NCBI GenBank assembly: GCA_028712045.1
Contig: JAQTRA010000005.1
Coordinates: 1 to 24,446 of the forward strand
Source of the DNA: Candidatus Omnitrophota bacterium
GTDB taxonomy: Bacteria > Omnitrophota > Koll11 > Gygaellales > Profunditerraquicolaceae
Length of the DNA stretch: 24,446 nucleotides
Reading direction: 5' to 3'
A model generated the notes under the pieces. The model saw only the letters and a program-made list of their open reading frames with translations, was not told where the DNA came from and did not search any database. Both the position numbers and the translations under genes were made by a program. Positions 7,118-14,209 of this stretch are shown here, piece by piece. Within the stretch, counting starts at the first letter, position 1, and the number at the start of each line of letters is the position of its first letter.

Positions 7118-7459
7118 ATGAAAAAACAATTTAGTTCTTTTGTGGCAATAATACTGATGATATTATTTGTTTCCGGATGCCTTCCTTATAAGAAAGCAAT
7201 TTCTGATGAAACCAGTTATAATCTTGTAAAACCTATTGATTGTTCTACTGCCGGGGAAGATATTAAAGTTTTAGAGAGTGAAAAATCATCTATTCAGGAA
7301 CAAGCTAAATCAGGCGTTGGAATGGTTGTGCCAGTTGCGGCTGCCAGGGCAATTTTACACGGGGATTATCATAGCCGTAAAGAAGTTTTAAGCGGTGAAT
7401 ATAACCATGATATTGATGAAAAGATTAAAGAAATAAAATCTAAATGCGATCTAAACTAA
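7118..7459 (+). CDS. Small predicted lipoprotein, function unknown
   Basis: The 113-aa product starts MKKQFSSFVAIILMILFVSG followed by C21, a lipoprotein signal peptide with a VSGC lipobox. The mature part is short and charged, with a central Gly/Ala-rich stretch (SGVGMVVPVAAARAILHGDY) that could sit against a membrane, and a Lys/Glu-rich tail. Two further cysteines may form a disulfide (one in PIDCST, one in SKCDLN at the C-terminus). I chose the ATG at 7118 because AGGAGGG lies 4 bases before it. An upstream in-frame start at 6986 overlaps the previous gene and would bury the signal peptide. No family is recognised; it is probably cotranscribed with the zinc-ribbon gene. Confidence 0.75.
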   Translation: MKKQFSSFVAIILMILFVSGCLPYKKAISDETSYNLVKPIDCSTAGEDIKVLESEKSSIQEQAKSGVGMVVPVAAARAILHGDYHSRKEVLSGEYNHDIDEKIKEIKSKCDLN

Positions 7460-7504
7460 TATTAACGCAAGAAGAATATTTTTATTTTGAATTGAAGGTT
7501 TAAT

Positions 7505-9139
7505 ATGCTCAGCGCAATATTTTTGTTAGCTTGTTTTTTCTTCATTATTGCCTATCTAAAATACGGCAAATTCCTTAAGAAACATTTTGAGTTGGATAAT
7601 CGGAATCAGCCGCCTTCGCATCATATGTATGACGGGGTAGATTATGTACCGGCTCCTGCGCCGGTATTATTCGGCCATCATTTTTCTTCCATTGCCGGAG
7701 CTGGCCCTGTTTTAGGCCCGATTATTGCCGGTATTGCTTTTGGCTGGGGTCCGGTTTGGCTTTGGGTTGTAGTTGGTTCTATCTTTATTGGCGGCATTCA
7801 TGATTTCGCCAGCCTGATCATCTCTATCCGCAATCGCGGCCGTTCAATTGCTGAAATTGCCAACACCTATATGTCTAAACGGGCATATCGGCTTATGCTT
7901 GCTTTTGTCTGGTTAAACCTGGTGTATGTGTTGACTGTTTTTACTGATTTAACGGCTAATACCTTTAAGCTGGATGGAGGGGTGGCAACTTCTTCACTAC
8001 TATTTATTTTTCTTGCCGTAGGTTTCGGGGTATCTTTATATAAGCTAAAGATGCCTTTAAAATGGGCAACGCTTATTTTTGTTTCTTTGCTTTTTTTCTT
8101 TATCTGGTTGGGCCAGAAAATACCTCTAAATAATATTCCAGAATTCTTGGGGGATCAAGCTAAAACCTGGGATATTGTATTAATTGTGTACTGCTTTCTT
8201 GCCTCAGTTACTCCGGTCTGGATATTATTGCAGCCACGAGATTATTTATGCAGCTTTCTTCTTTATGGGTCTATAATCGGAGGGTTTTTAGGGATTCTTT
8301 TAGGCGGCCTGCCGCTTAATTACCCGGTTTTTACAGCTTTGAGTTCTCAGGATATCGGCCCGATTTTTCCGATGTTGTTTATAACTGTTGCCTGTGGGGC
8401 AATAAGCGGGTTTCACGCTTTAGTTGCCAGCGGCACATCTTCTAAGCAGCTAAAAAAAGAAACTGATGCTTTGCCTATCGGTTATGGAGCTATGCTGGTT
8501 GAGGGGCTGGTTGCTGTGATCGCGTTATGTACGGTAATGATAATTGGTAAAAGTGATCCTTTAGCCGCAAAAGCGCCGTTGGCAATTTATGGCGCGGGCA
8601 TGGCTAAATTTTTATCTGTTTTTGGAATCCCTGAAAAATTCGGCGGGTCTTTTGGCTTGCTGGCTTTATCTGCTTTTATCCTGACTACTCTTGATACTGC
8701 TACCCGGCTGGCCCGGTATATATTCCAAGAGTTTTTTAGTATAAATGGTCAGGGGACCAGATATTTGGCAACCGCAGCTACCTTGTTTTTGCCTACGGTA
8801 TTTGTTTTGATTAATATTAAAGATGCCAGCGGTAATATTGTTCCTGCCTGGAAAACAATCTGGCCAATCTTTGGCGCAACTAACCAGCTATTAGCCGGCC
8901 TGGTGTTGATGATTGTGGCACTCTGGCTTAAAAAGAAGGGTAAACATATCTGGTTTGTAGTTATTCCTATGGTTTTTATGCTGGTGATGACTTTATGGGC
9001 GCTGCTTATTGTAATTATAGAATATAAATTAAGTTTAATCGGTTTTATCGGAGCAATACTACTGTTTTTGGCAGTCATGCTTATAGCTGAAGCAATTGAG
9101 ATTTTTGAACTAAAAAAACATATTAAGAGGAGTAAATAA
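7505..9139 (+). CDS. cstA: CstA-type carbon starvation / peptide or pyruvate transporter
   Basis: Polytopic inner-membrane protein of 544 aa. The signature CstA N-terminal region is clear: GVDYVPAPAPVLFGHHFSSI followed by AGAGPVLGPIIAG, then GGIHDFASLIISIRNRGRSI. Further family segments include LQPRDYLCSFLLYG, FHALVASGTSSKQL and LDTATRLARYIFQEFF. Family members were first linked to peptide uptake during carbon starvation, and some are pyruvate importers (CstA and BtsT/YjiY in E. coli). This copy is shorter than the ~700-residue E. coli proteins, as many anaerobe homologues are. The substrate cannot be settled here. It is separated by 45 bases from the lipoprotein gene and by 190 bases from the hydrogenase-like operon. 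No LytS/LytT-type regulator adjoins it. Confidence 0.93.
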   Translation: MLSAIFLLACFFFIIAYLKYGKFLKKHFELDNRNQPPSHHMYDGVDYVPAPAPVLFGHHFSSIAGAGPVLGPIIAGIAFGWGPVWLWVVVGSIFIGGIHDFASLIISIRNRGRSIAEIANTYMSKRAYRLMLAFVWLNLVYVLTVFTDLTANTFKLDGGVATSSLLFIFLAVGFGVSLYKLKMPLKWATLIFVSLLFFFIWLGQKIPLNNIPEFLGDQAKTWDIVLIVYCFLASVTPVWILLQPRDYLCSFLLYGSIIGGFLGILLGGLPLNYPVFTALSSQDIGPIFPMLFITVACGAISGFHALVASGTSSKQLKKETDALPIGYGAMLVEGLVAVIALCTVMIIGKSDPLAAKAPLAIYGAGMAKFLSVFGIPEKFGGSFGLLALSAFILTTLDTATRLARYIFQEFFSINGQGTRYLATAATLFLPTVFVLINIKDASGNIVPAWKTIWPIFGATNQLLAGLVLMIVALWLKKKGKHIWFVVIPMVFMLVMTLWALLIVIIEYKLSLIGFIGAILLFLAVMLIAEAIEIFELKKHIKRSK

Positions 9140-9177
9140 CCGCTACTTTAAATAATAAGGGTTTTATCTGAATTATC

Positions 9178-9205
9178 TTGATTTTAGTTAGAAATATGAT
9201 AAAAT
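9178..9205 (+). promoter_or_regulatory. Candidate sigma70-type promoter for the hydrogenase-like operon
   Basis: TTGATT (9178-9183) is followed after 16 bases by TAAAAT (9200-9205) within TATGATAAAAT. Initiation would fall near 9212, giving a leader of about 118 bases that contains the structured element described next. Only promoter-like sequence is seen; activity is inferred. Confidence 0.5.
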
Positions 9206-9234
9206 AACAACAATAAATAGTTCCGAGTTTTAAG

Positions 9235-9316
9235 GTGGGTCTGGATTAGCGAAAATTACGAGAAACCTTTGTTAGTAGTTATGTTTCCTGACAAAGGTTT
9301 TTTCTTTTTATAGAGG
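9235..9316 (+). promoter_or_regulatory. Structured leader RNA, copy A: H-type pseudoknot overlapping an intrinsic terminator (unrecognised class)
   Basis: The leader holds GGATT (9243-9247), ATTACGA (9255-9261), AGTTATGTTTC (9277-9287) and TTTATAGAG (9307-9315), all shared with the leader at 16301-16371. Two helices can form. P1 pairs GAAAC (9262-9266) with GTTTC (9283-9287); P2 pairs CTTTGT (9267-9272) with ACAAAG (9291-9296). Their a-b-a'-b' order makes a pseudoknot. If P1 does not form, P2 can extend to a 10-bp hairpin (AAACCTTTGT / ACAAAGGTTT, 9263-9272 and 9291-9300) followed by TTTCTTTTT, an intrinsic terminator. P1 and the full terminator use the same bases, so they exclude each other. 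That is the layout of a transcriptional riboswitch. I do not recognise it as any known class. Confidence 0.6.
9263..9309 (+). terminator. Intrinsic terminator/attenuator upstream of the hydrogenase-like operon
   Basis: A 10-bp perfect stem, AAACCTTTGT (9263-9272) with ACAAAGGTTT (9291-9300), has an 18-base loop and is followed by a T-rich tract to 9309. It lies about 20 bases before the first operon ATG and after the candidate promoter, so it would work as an attenuator. It could alternatively just end cstA transcripts. Confidence 0.65.
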
Positions 9317-9329
9317 TTATCTGCTGAGA

Positions 9330-11186
9330 ATGCTTAATATCATACCGCAACAGTTATTCCTATTTGATCCGCTTTCACTGTTTTTCCTTATTGTTATTTT
9401 TATTGTTTCCCTTCCGTCAGCTATCTATTCTTTCGGCTATTTAAAAGGAGAGTATCCGCCTGCAAAAATAATACTTTCCTGGTTTCTGCTTTTTGTTTTC
9501 GTTTTATCTATGGCCGCGGTAGTAGCCGTAGGTAACGTATTTCTATTTCTTGTGGCCTGGGAAATAATGTCTTTGGTTTCATATTTCCTGGTAGTTTTTG
9601 ATACAACACACGAGAGATCCGTGCGGGCAGGAACAATCTATATCATTATGACGCATATTGGGACCGCTTTTTTAGTGGCTGCTTTTATGATTTTATATAA
9701 ATATGCGCATTCATTTGATTTTATGGCTATTAAGAATGCTTGCCTGTTGATGCCTGCGCCTACCAAAGATGTTGTTTTTTTATTACTCTTAATTGGATTC
9801 GGTACAAAAGCCGGTATAGTTCCTTTGCATATCTGGTTGCCTTATGCGCATCCCCAGGCTCCTAGCCATATCTCCAGTATTATGTCAGGCGTGATGATTA
9901 AGACCGCCATCTATGGAATAATCAGGTTTGTAATATTTATTTTGGGCGTGAGCGCTTCCTGGTGGGGGGTTTTGATTTTAATTTTAGCGGTAATAACTTG
10001 CCTGGTAGGAGTGATTTATGCGTTAATGGAACGCGACATCAAGAAATTACTGGCTTACTCTAGCGTGGAAAATATTGGCATCATACTATTGGCAGTGGGC
10101 GCGGCAATATTATTTGTATCTATGCATATGTCGTATTTAGCAGTATTTTCTCTTGTGGCCGGGCTGTACCATTTAGTAAATCATGCGATTTTTAAAGGCC
10201 TTTTATTTTTATGCGCAGGTAGCGTTTATAAAGCTACCGGAACCCGGGATATGGATAAATTGGGTGGGTTAATTAGAAAAATGCCGCAGAGCAGCGTCTG
10301 TTTTTTGATCGGAGCGATGGCGATTTCTGCTTTGCCGCCGTTGAATGGTTTTGTTAGCGAATGGCTGACCTTACAAACTTTTTTTCTTGGTGCTTTAAGT
10401 TCCACAGGTGGGATAAGATTATTTTTAGGAATTTGCGCTGCCATGCTTGCTTTAACCGGAGGCTTGGCGGCGGCGTGTTTTGTCAAAGTTTTTGGAGTGG
10501 TTTTTCTTGGAGTCCCTAGAAGCCATTATACTGAAAACGCAAAAGAAGCAGCGTTAACCATGCGCCTGGGTATGTTTTTCCTATCGTCTTTAGCAATTAT
10601 TTTTGGGATAGCTGCGGGTTTTATAATAAAATTATTAGCCAAAGTTGCAGCGGGGGTAATGAATACCGATATAAGTAGCATGAGTTTTTCTTTGAACAAT
10701 CTAATTTTAAATCCGTCAATAGGTTTGCCTTCCGGGCAGATAGGTAAGCACGGTTATCTTTCTACGCCTACGCTTGCTTTGGCATTATTAGTAATGGGGC
10801 TGTTAGGTTTTATTCTGTATAGATTATTCAGCCGAGGTAAGCCGGTAATTTATAAGACTTGGGATTGCGGTTATTATAAATTGAATGCGCGTAATGAATA
10901 CACGTCAACGGCTTTTTCCAAGCCATTTAGGATCGCTTTCAGTTTCTTTCTCCTGCCTTATCGAAAAACCCAGAAAGTAAGAGAGTCATTTTACCACGTT
11001 AAATCATTTTCTTATGAAACGCATACCACCTTGGTGTTTAAGAAATATATCTATGAGCCTTTGCTCGCCCTTATTTTAAAATCGGCTAAGTTTATGCGGA
11101 GGCTTCAACCGGGTAGCATTCACTTGTATCTGGCTTATATTGTCTCTATGCTTTTATTATTAATTATATTTATGCAAAAATTCTAA
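9330..11186 (+). CDS. Group 4 hydrogenase/Ehr-type antiporter-like subunit (HyfB/HycC/NuoL-like)
   Basis: Large membrane subunit of 618 aa from the Mrp antiporter/NuoL-N-M family, thought to carry protons or sodium through the membrane arm. Key family positions are visible: the glutamate in VAWEIMSLVSYFLV, the lysine and conserved loop in FGTKAGIVPLHIWLPYAHPQ, MSGVMIKTAIYGIIRF, the proximal ERDIKKLLAYSSVENIGI, and the lysine in NHAIFKGLLFLCAG. The long C-terminal extension after about residue 500, with YKTWDCGYY, matches HyfB/HycC rather than NuoL. It is the first gene of a six-gene operon; the next starts one base after its stop. It lies downstream of the structured leader. Subunit family is certain; the exact complex type is discussed under the large subunit. 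Confidence 0.94.
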   Translation: MLNIIPQQLFLFDPLSLFFLIVIFIVSLPSAIYSFGYLKGEYPPAKIILSWFLLFVFVLSMAAVVAVGNVFLFLVAWEIMSLVSYFLVVFDTTHERSVRAGTIYIIMTHIGTAFLVAAFMILYKYAHSFDFMAIKNACLLMPAPTKDVVFLLLLIGFGTKAGIVPLHIWLPYAHPQAPSHISSIMSGVMIKTAIYGIIRFVIFILGVSASWWGVLILILAVITCLVGVIYALMERDIKKLLAYSSVENIGIILLAVGAAILFVSMHMSYLAVFSLVAGLYHLVNHAIFKGLLFLCAGSVYKATGTRDMDKLGGLIRKMPQSSVCFLIGAMAISALPPLNGFVSEWLTLQTFFLGALSSTGGIRLFLGICAAMLALTGGLAAACFVKVFGVVFLGVPRSHYTENAKEAALTMRLGMFFLSSLAIIFGIAAGFIIKLLAKVAAGVMNTDISSMSFSLNNLILNPSIGLPSGQIGKHGYLSTPTLALALLVMGLLGFILYRLFSRGKPVIYKTWDCGYYKLNARNEYTSTAFSKPFRIAFSFFLLPYRKTQKVRESFYHVKSFSYETHTTLVFKKYIYEPLLALILKSAKFMRRLQPGSIHLYLAYIVSMLLLLIIFMQKF

Positions 11187-11187
11187 A

Positions 11188-12111
11188 ATGATGAGAATTA
11201 TCTTAATTTTACTGCAATTGGGTTTCTTTATTGCACTTGCGCCACTGCTCAGTGGTTTAATTGCTAAAATAAAAAATAATCTCCGGATGCGTAAAGGGCA
11301 AAGCGTCCTTCAGCCGTATTATAATTTGATCAAGCTTTATTTTAAAAACGAGGTGATCTCTGAAACCGCGTCTGGGATATTCAGGGTTACACCTTTTATC
11401 GTGATTTCTTCCGTATTGACCGTGGCCTTGCTCATCCCGGTGTTTGTCTTTGCCAGCCCTTTAGATCAGGCGGGTGATTTTCTGGCGGTTATATTTATTT
11501 TTGCCTTGAGCCGTTTTTTTCTTGCCCTGGCAGCGCTAGATACCGGAAGTGCTTTCGGGGGAATGGGTTCATCCAGAGAGATGTTTATCTCCAGCTTAGC
11601 GGAGCCCGCGCTTTGCCTGGTCGCATTTTCTTTATTTCTACAATTTGGATCGACTAACCTTCTAGCTTTTAGTGGTATGCACGCGGTATCGGTTTCTTCC
11701 CTGGTTGCGGCGATTGCTTTATTCTTAGTTTCCATTGCCGAAACATCACGCGTGCCGGTAGATAACCAGGAAACGCATCTTGAGCTCACCATGGTGCATG
11801 AGGCAATGCTTTTAGAATATTCCGGTAGGTCGTTGGCTTTAATTGAGCTGGCCGCGCATTTAAAACAAATGATTTGGTTTTTTCTGATCGCGCAGATTAT
11901 TTTTCCGATCACTGTTCTAAATTTAGCCAACCTGAGTGGATTATTTTATTGGGGTTTATGGTATTTGGCCAGGATATTTATTATTGTTATTGCCATGGCA
12001 ATAGTCGAGGTTTCGGTGGCGAAGATGCGGTTGTTTAGGGTAGCGGATTTTTTAGGGTTTGCTTTTGTATTGGGGATTATCGCCAGTATTTGCGCGATCT
12101 TAGGAGTTTAG
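11188..12111 (+). CDS. Group 4 hydrogenase/Ehr-type NuoH-like membrane subunit (HyfC/HycD)
   Basis: A 307-aa polytopic protein of the NuoH/HycD family, which anchors the hydrophilic [Fe-S] module to the membrane arm and forms part of the quinone-site-like cavity and ion path. Diagnostic segments are RMRKGQSVLQPYYNLIKLYF near the N-terminus, SREMFISSLAEPAL in the middle, and the acidic loop ETSRVPVDNQETHLELTMVH then EAMLLEYSG. About eight hydrophobic segments are apparent. The start follows the preceding stop by one base, with a second ATG immediately after at 11191, so the first residue is uncertain by one codon. The stop precedes the next ATG by one base, indicating coupled translation. Confidence 0.93.
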   Translation: MMRIILILLQLGFFIALAPLLSGLIAKIKNNLRMRKGQSVLQPYYNLIKLYFKNEVISETASGIFRVTPFIVISSVLTVALLIPVFVFASPLDQAGDFLAVIFIFALSRFFLALAALDTGSAFGGMGSSREMFISSLAEPALCLVAFSLFLQFGSTNLLAFSGMHAVSVSSLVAAIALFLVSIAETSRVPVDNQETHLELTMVHEAMLLEYSGRSLALIELAAHLKQMIWFFLIAQIIFPITVLNLANLSGLFYWGLWYLARIFIIVIAMAIVEVSVAKMRLFRVADFLGFAFVLGIIASICAILGV

Positions 12112-12112
12112 C

Positions 12113-12748
12113 ATGCAAGGAGTAATCTTATTTGCAGTTTTAGCTTCGACCTACCTTATGGTTATTGCCAAAAGAACTCCGGCTTTAATCAGAGGTTTTC
12201 GTTATCAGTCTTTTTGCCTTTTTTTGGCTACGTTTATTGTTGCCTTAGCGGAGCACGCTTTGGATTTGTATGTAGTCGCCGGATTGTTATTTATTCTGAA
12301 AGTAGTTTTTATCCCGCAGTTGTTATATCGGACTATAAAAAAGATAAAAGCTTCTGAAGACTTGGGATTATTTGTTAATCCCCAGCTGTCTTTATTATGG
12401 GCTTTAGGATTTACTTATTTATCCTGGATATTTTCTGCGTACTTATTTGGTTCGACTGATGGAGTTAAGGTTATCATGCTGGCGGTAGCTTTTTTTGTAG
12501 TTCTCGCCGGAATATTCCTGATGATCTTTAGAATGACCGCGCTGGCTCAGATTATCGGTTTGTTGGTAATGGAGAATGGCATATTTTTGCTGGCATCCAT
12601 GGTTTCAGGTGGGATGCCGTTTTTCGTTGAAATCGCCATATTCTTTGATGTATTGGTAAGTGTTTTGATCCTGGGTTTTTTTGTTTATAGAATTAACAAG
12701 TTTTTCACGCATATTGACGTGAATAAACTTTCGCGCCTAAAAGGATAA
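12113..12748 (+). CDS. HyfE-like membrane subunit
   Basis: A 211-aa membrane protein with about six hydrophobic segments, matching HyfE of hydrogenase-4-type complexes. The C-terminal half resembles NuoK: LLVMENGIFLLASM then PFFVEIAIFFDVLVSVLILG, with membrane glutamates that are proton-path candidates in NuoK. HyfE is present in Hyf, Ehr and related complexes and missing from the simpler Hyc (formate hydrogenlyase-1) and Ech types, which helps classify this operon. AGGAG inside the end of the previous gene serves as ribosome site. The next ATG is 3 bases after its stop. The call rests on position in the operon plus the NuoK-like part; the N-terminal half is weakly conserved. Confidence 0.85.
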   Translation: MQGVILFAVLASTYLMVIAKRTPALIRGFRYQSFCLFLATFIVALAEHALDLYVVAGLLFILKVVFIPQLLYRTIKKIKASEDLGLFVNPQLSLLWALGFTYLSWIFSAYLFGSTDGVKVIMLAVAFFVVLAGIFLMIFRMTALAQIIGLLVMENGIFLLASMVSGGMPFFVEIAIFFDVLVSVLILGFFVYRINKFFTHIDVNKLSRLKG

Positions 12749-12751
12749 CTA

Positions 12752-14209
12752 ATGCAGATATTTTTTATTTTAGGGATTCCGTTATTACTGGCAATATTGT
12801 GTTTGTTGGTCAAAAGCCAGAGGCTTTTGGGTATCTTAAATTGCGTTGGTTATTTGGCGGTTTTATTTTTGAGCGCAATTCTTTTTAAGCAAATAGCTTT
12901 TTCAGGGGTAACCAGATCGTTTTTTGGTTTTATCTGCCTGGACACCTTAAGCGCATTCTTTATTTTTGTTATTGCCGTTGTTGTTTTTGCTTGCGCGTTA
13001 TATTCGGTCGGCTACATAAAAAAAGATATAGAGAAGCAAATTATATCCGAGAAAAAGAGCAGGGTTTATTACCTGCTTTTTAATTTATTTTGTTGTTCGA
13101 TGTTTTTTGTCCCGGCAGTGAATAATCTGGGGATGCTCTGGGTAGCTATTGAAATGACTACGCTGGTTTCAGCGTTTTTAGTAGGATTTTACAATAAAAA
13201 GGAATCGGTTGAGGCAGCTTGGAAGTATATCATTATTTGTTCCGTAGGGATAATTTTTGCGCTTTTGGGCACAATTCTTTTTTCCTACGCTTTTTCAATT
13301 TCCGGGCTTTCGAAAAGCCTGAATTGGTCGGATATGGTTCCGGTTGCGCATATCTTAGATAAAAATATTTTAAAAATAGCTTTTATTTTTATTTTAGTCG
13401 GTTATGGGACCAAGGCGGGGCTGGCGCCTATGCATACTTGGTTGCCTGATGCCCACAGCCAGGCAGTGGCTCCGATTAGCGCGCTTTTATCAGGAGTTTT
13501 ATTAAAAACGGCAATTTATGCGATTTTAAGATTTGGGATCATTGTAATTAAGGGTGTTGGTTTTGCTTATTTTGCGCATTTAATGATTCTTCTGGGAGTG
13601 ATTTCTTTGATTGTGTCGAGTGGTTTTATTTTAGTGCAGAAAGATTTAAAACGCCTGCTGGCTTACAGCAGTATTGAGCATATCGGGATAATTTCCATTG
13701 GCTTTGGTTTGGGCACGCCTTTAGCTTGCGCAGCCGCGTTGTTGCATGTTTTTAACCATGCAGTAACCAAATCTTTTATGTTTTTTGGGGCGGGAAATAT
13801 TGTCACTGCTTACCGAAAACATAATATGAACGCTATCCGGGGAGTAATTAAAGCGTTACCTTTTACCGGCATGATGATGCTTTTAGGGGTATTCGCGCTT
13901 ACTGGTTTTCCGCCTTTTTCCATATTTATCAGTGAAATTATGATAATTATTGCTGCTTTTACTAAAGGTTCGTATGTAATCGCGGCAATGTTATTACTGT
14001 TTATCTCAGTTGTTTTCGGAGCATTTATCCATCAATTCGGGAAAATGCTTTTTGGTAATATGCCTAAGGGTATGGCCAGGGTTAGCGAGCCCTTAACCGG
14101 AAAGCTGGCGTTTTTATTTTTAGCTTGGTTAATCTGTTCAGTAGGAGTTGTGGTGGTATTGATAAAAGGGGAATGGATATGGATGGTTCAGAAGTTATTT
14201 CTAGTATAA
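12752..14209 (+). CDS. Second antiporter-like subunit (HyfF/NuoN-M-like)
   Basis: A 485-aa polytopic protein of the same Mrp/NuoL-M-N family as the first gene, but shorter and without a long C-terminal tail. Conserved positions are the glutamate in LWVAIEMTTLVSAFLVGFY, the lysine loop FILVGYGTKAGLAPMHTWLP, DAHSQAVAPISALLSGVLLK, KDLKRLLAYSSIEHIGI and HVFNHAVTKSFMFFGAG. Two antiporter-like subunits plus HyfE give a membrane arm large enough to suggest ion pumping (inference from known complexes). Its 3' end overlaps the start of the next gene by 31 bases in a different frame, so the two are translationally linked. Confidence 0.93.
   Translation: MQIFFILGIPLLLAILCLLVKSQRLLGILNCVGYLAVLFLSAILFKQIAFSGVTRSFFGFICLDTLSAFFIFVIAVVVFACALYSVGYIKKDIEKQIISEKKSRVYYLLFNLFCCSMFFVPAVNNLGMLWVAIEMTTLVSAFLVGFYNKKESVEAAWKYIIICSVGIIFALLGTILFSYAFSISGLSKSLNWSDMVPVAHILDKNILKIAFIFILVGYGTKAGLAPMHTWLPDAHSQAVAPISALLSGVLLKTAIYAILRFGIIVIKGVGFAYFAHLMILLGVISLIVSSGFILVQKDLKRLLAYSSIEHIGIISIGFGLGTPLACAAALLHVFNHAVTKSFMFFGAGNIVTAYRKHNMNAIRGVIKALPFTGMMMLLGVFALTGFPPFSIFISEIMIIIAAFTKGSYVIAAMLLLFISVVFGAFIHQFGKMLFGNMPKGMARVSEPLTGKLAFLFLAWLICSVGVVVVLIKGEWIWMVQKLFLV

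Noticed and set aside
9255..9300. Hammerhead-ribozyme-like CGAAAC/GAAAC core in the two shared leaders
   Set aside because: Neither copy has the CUGANGA core, and the helix order is a pseudoknot rather than a three-way junction.
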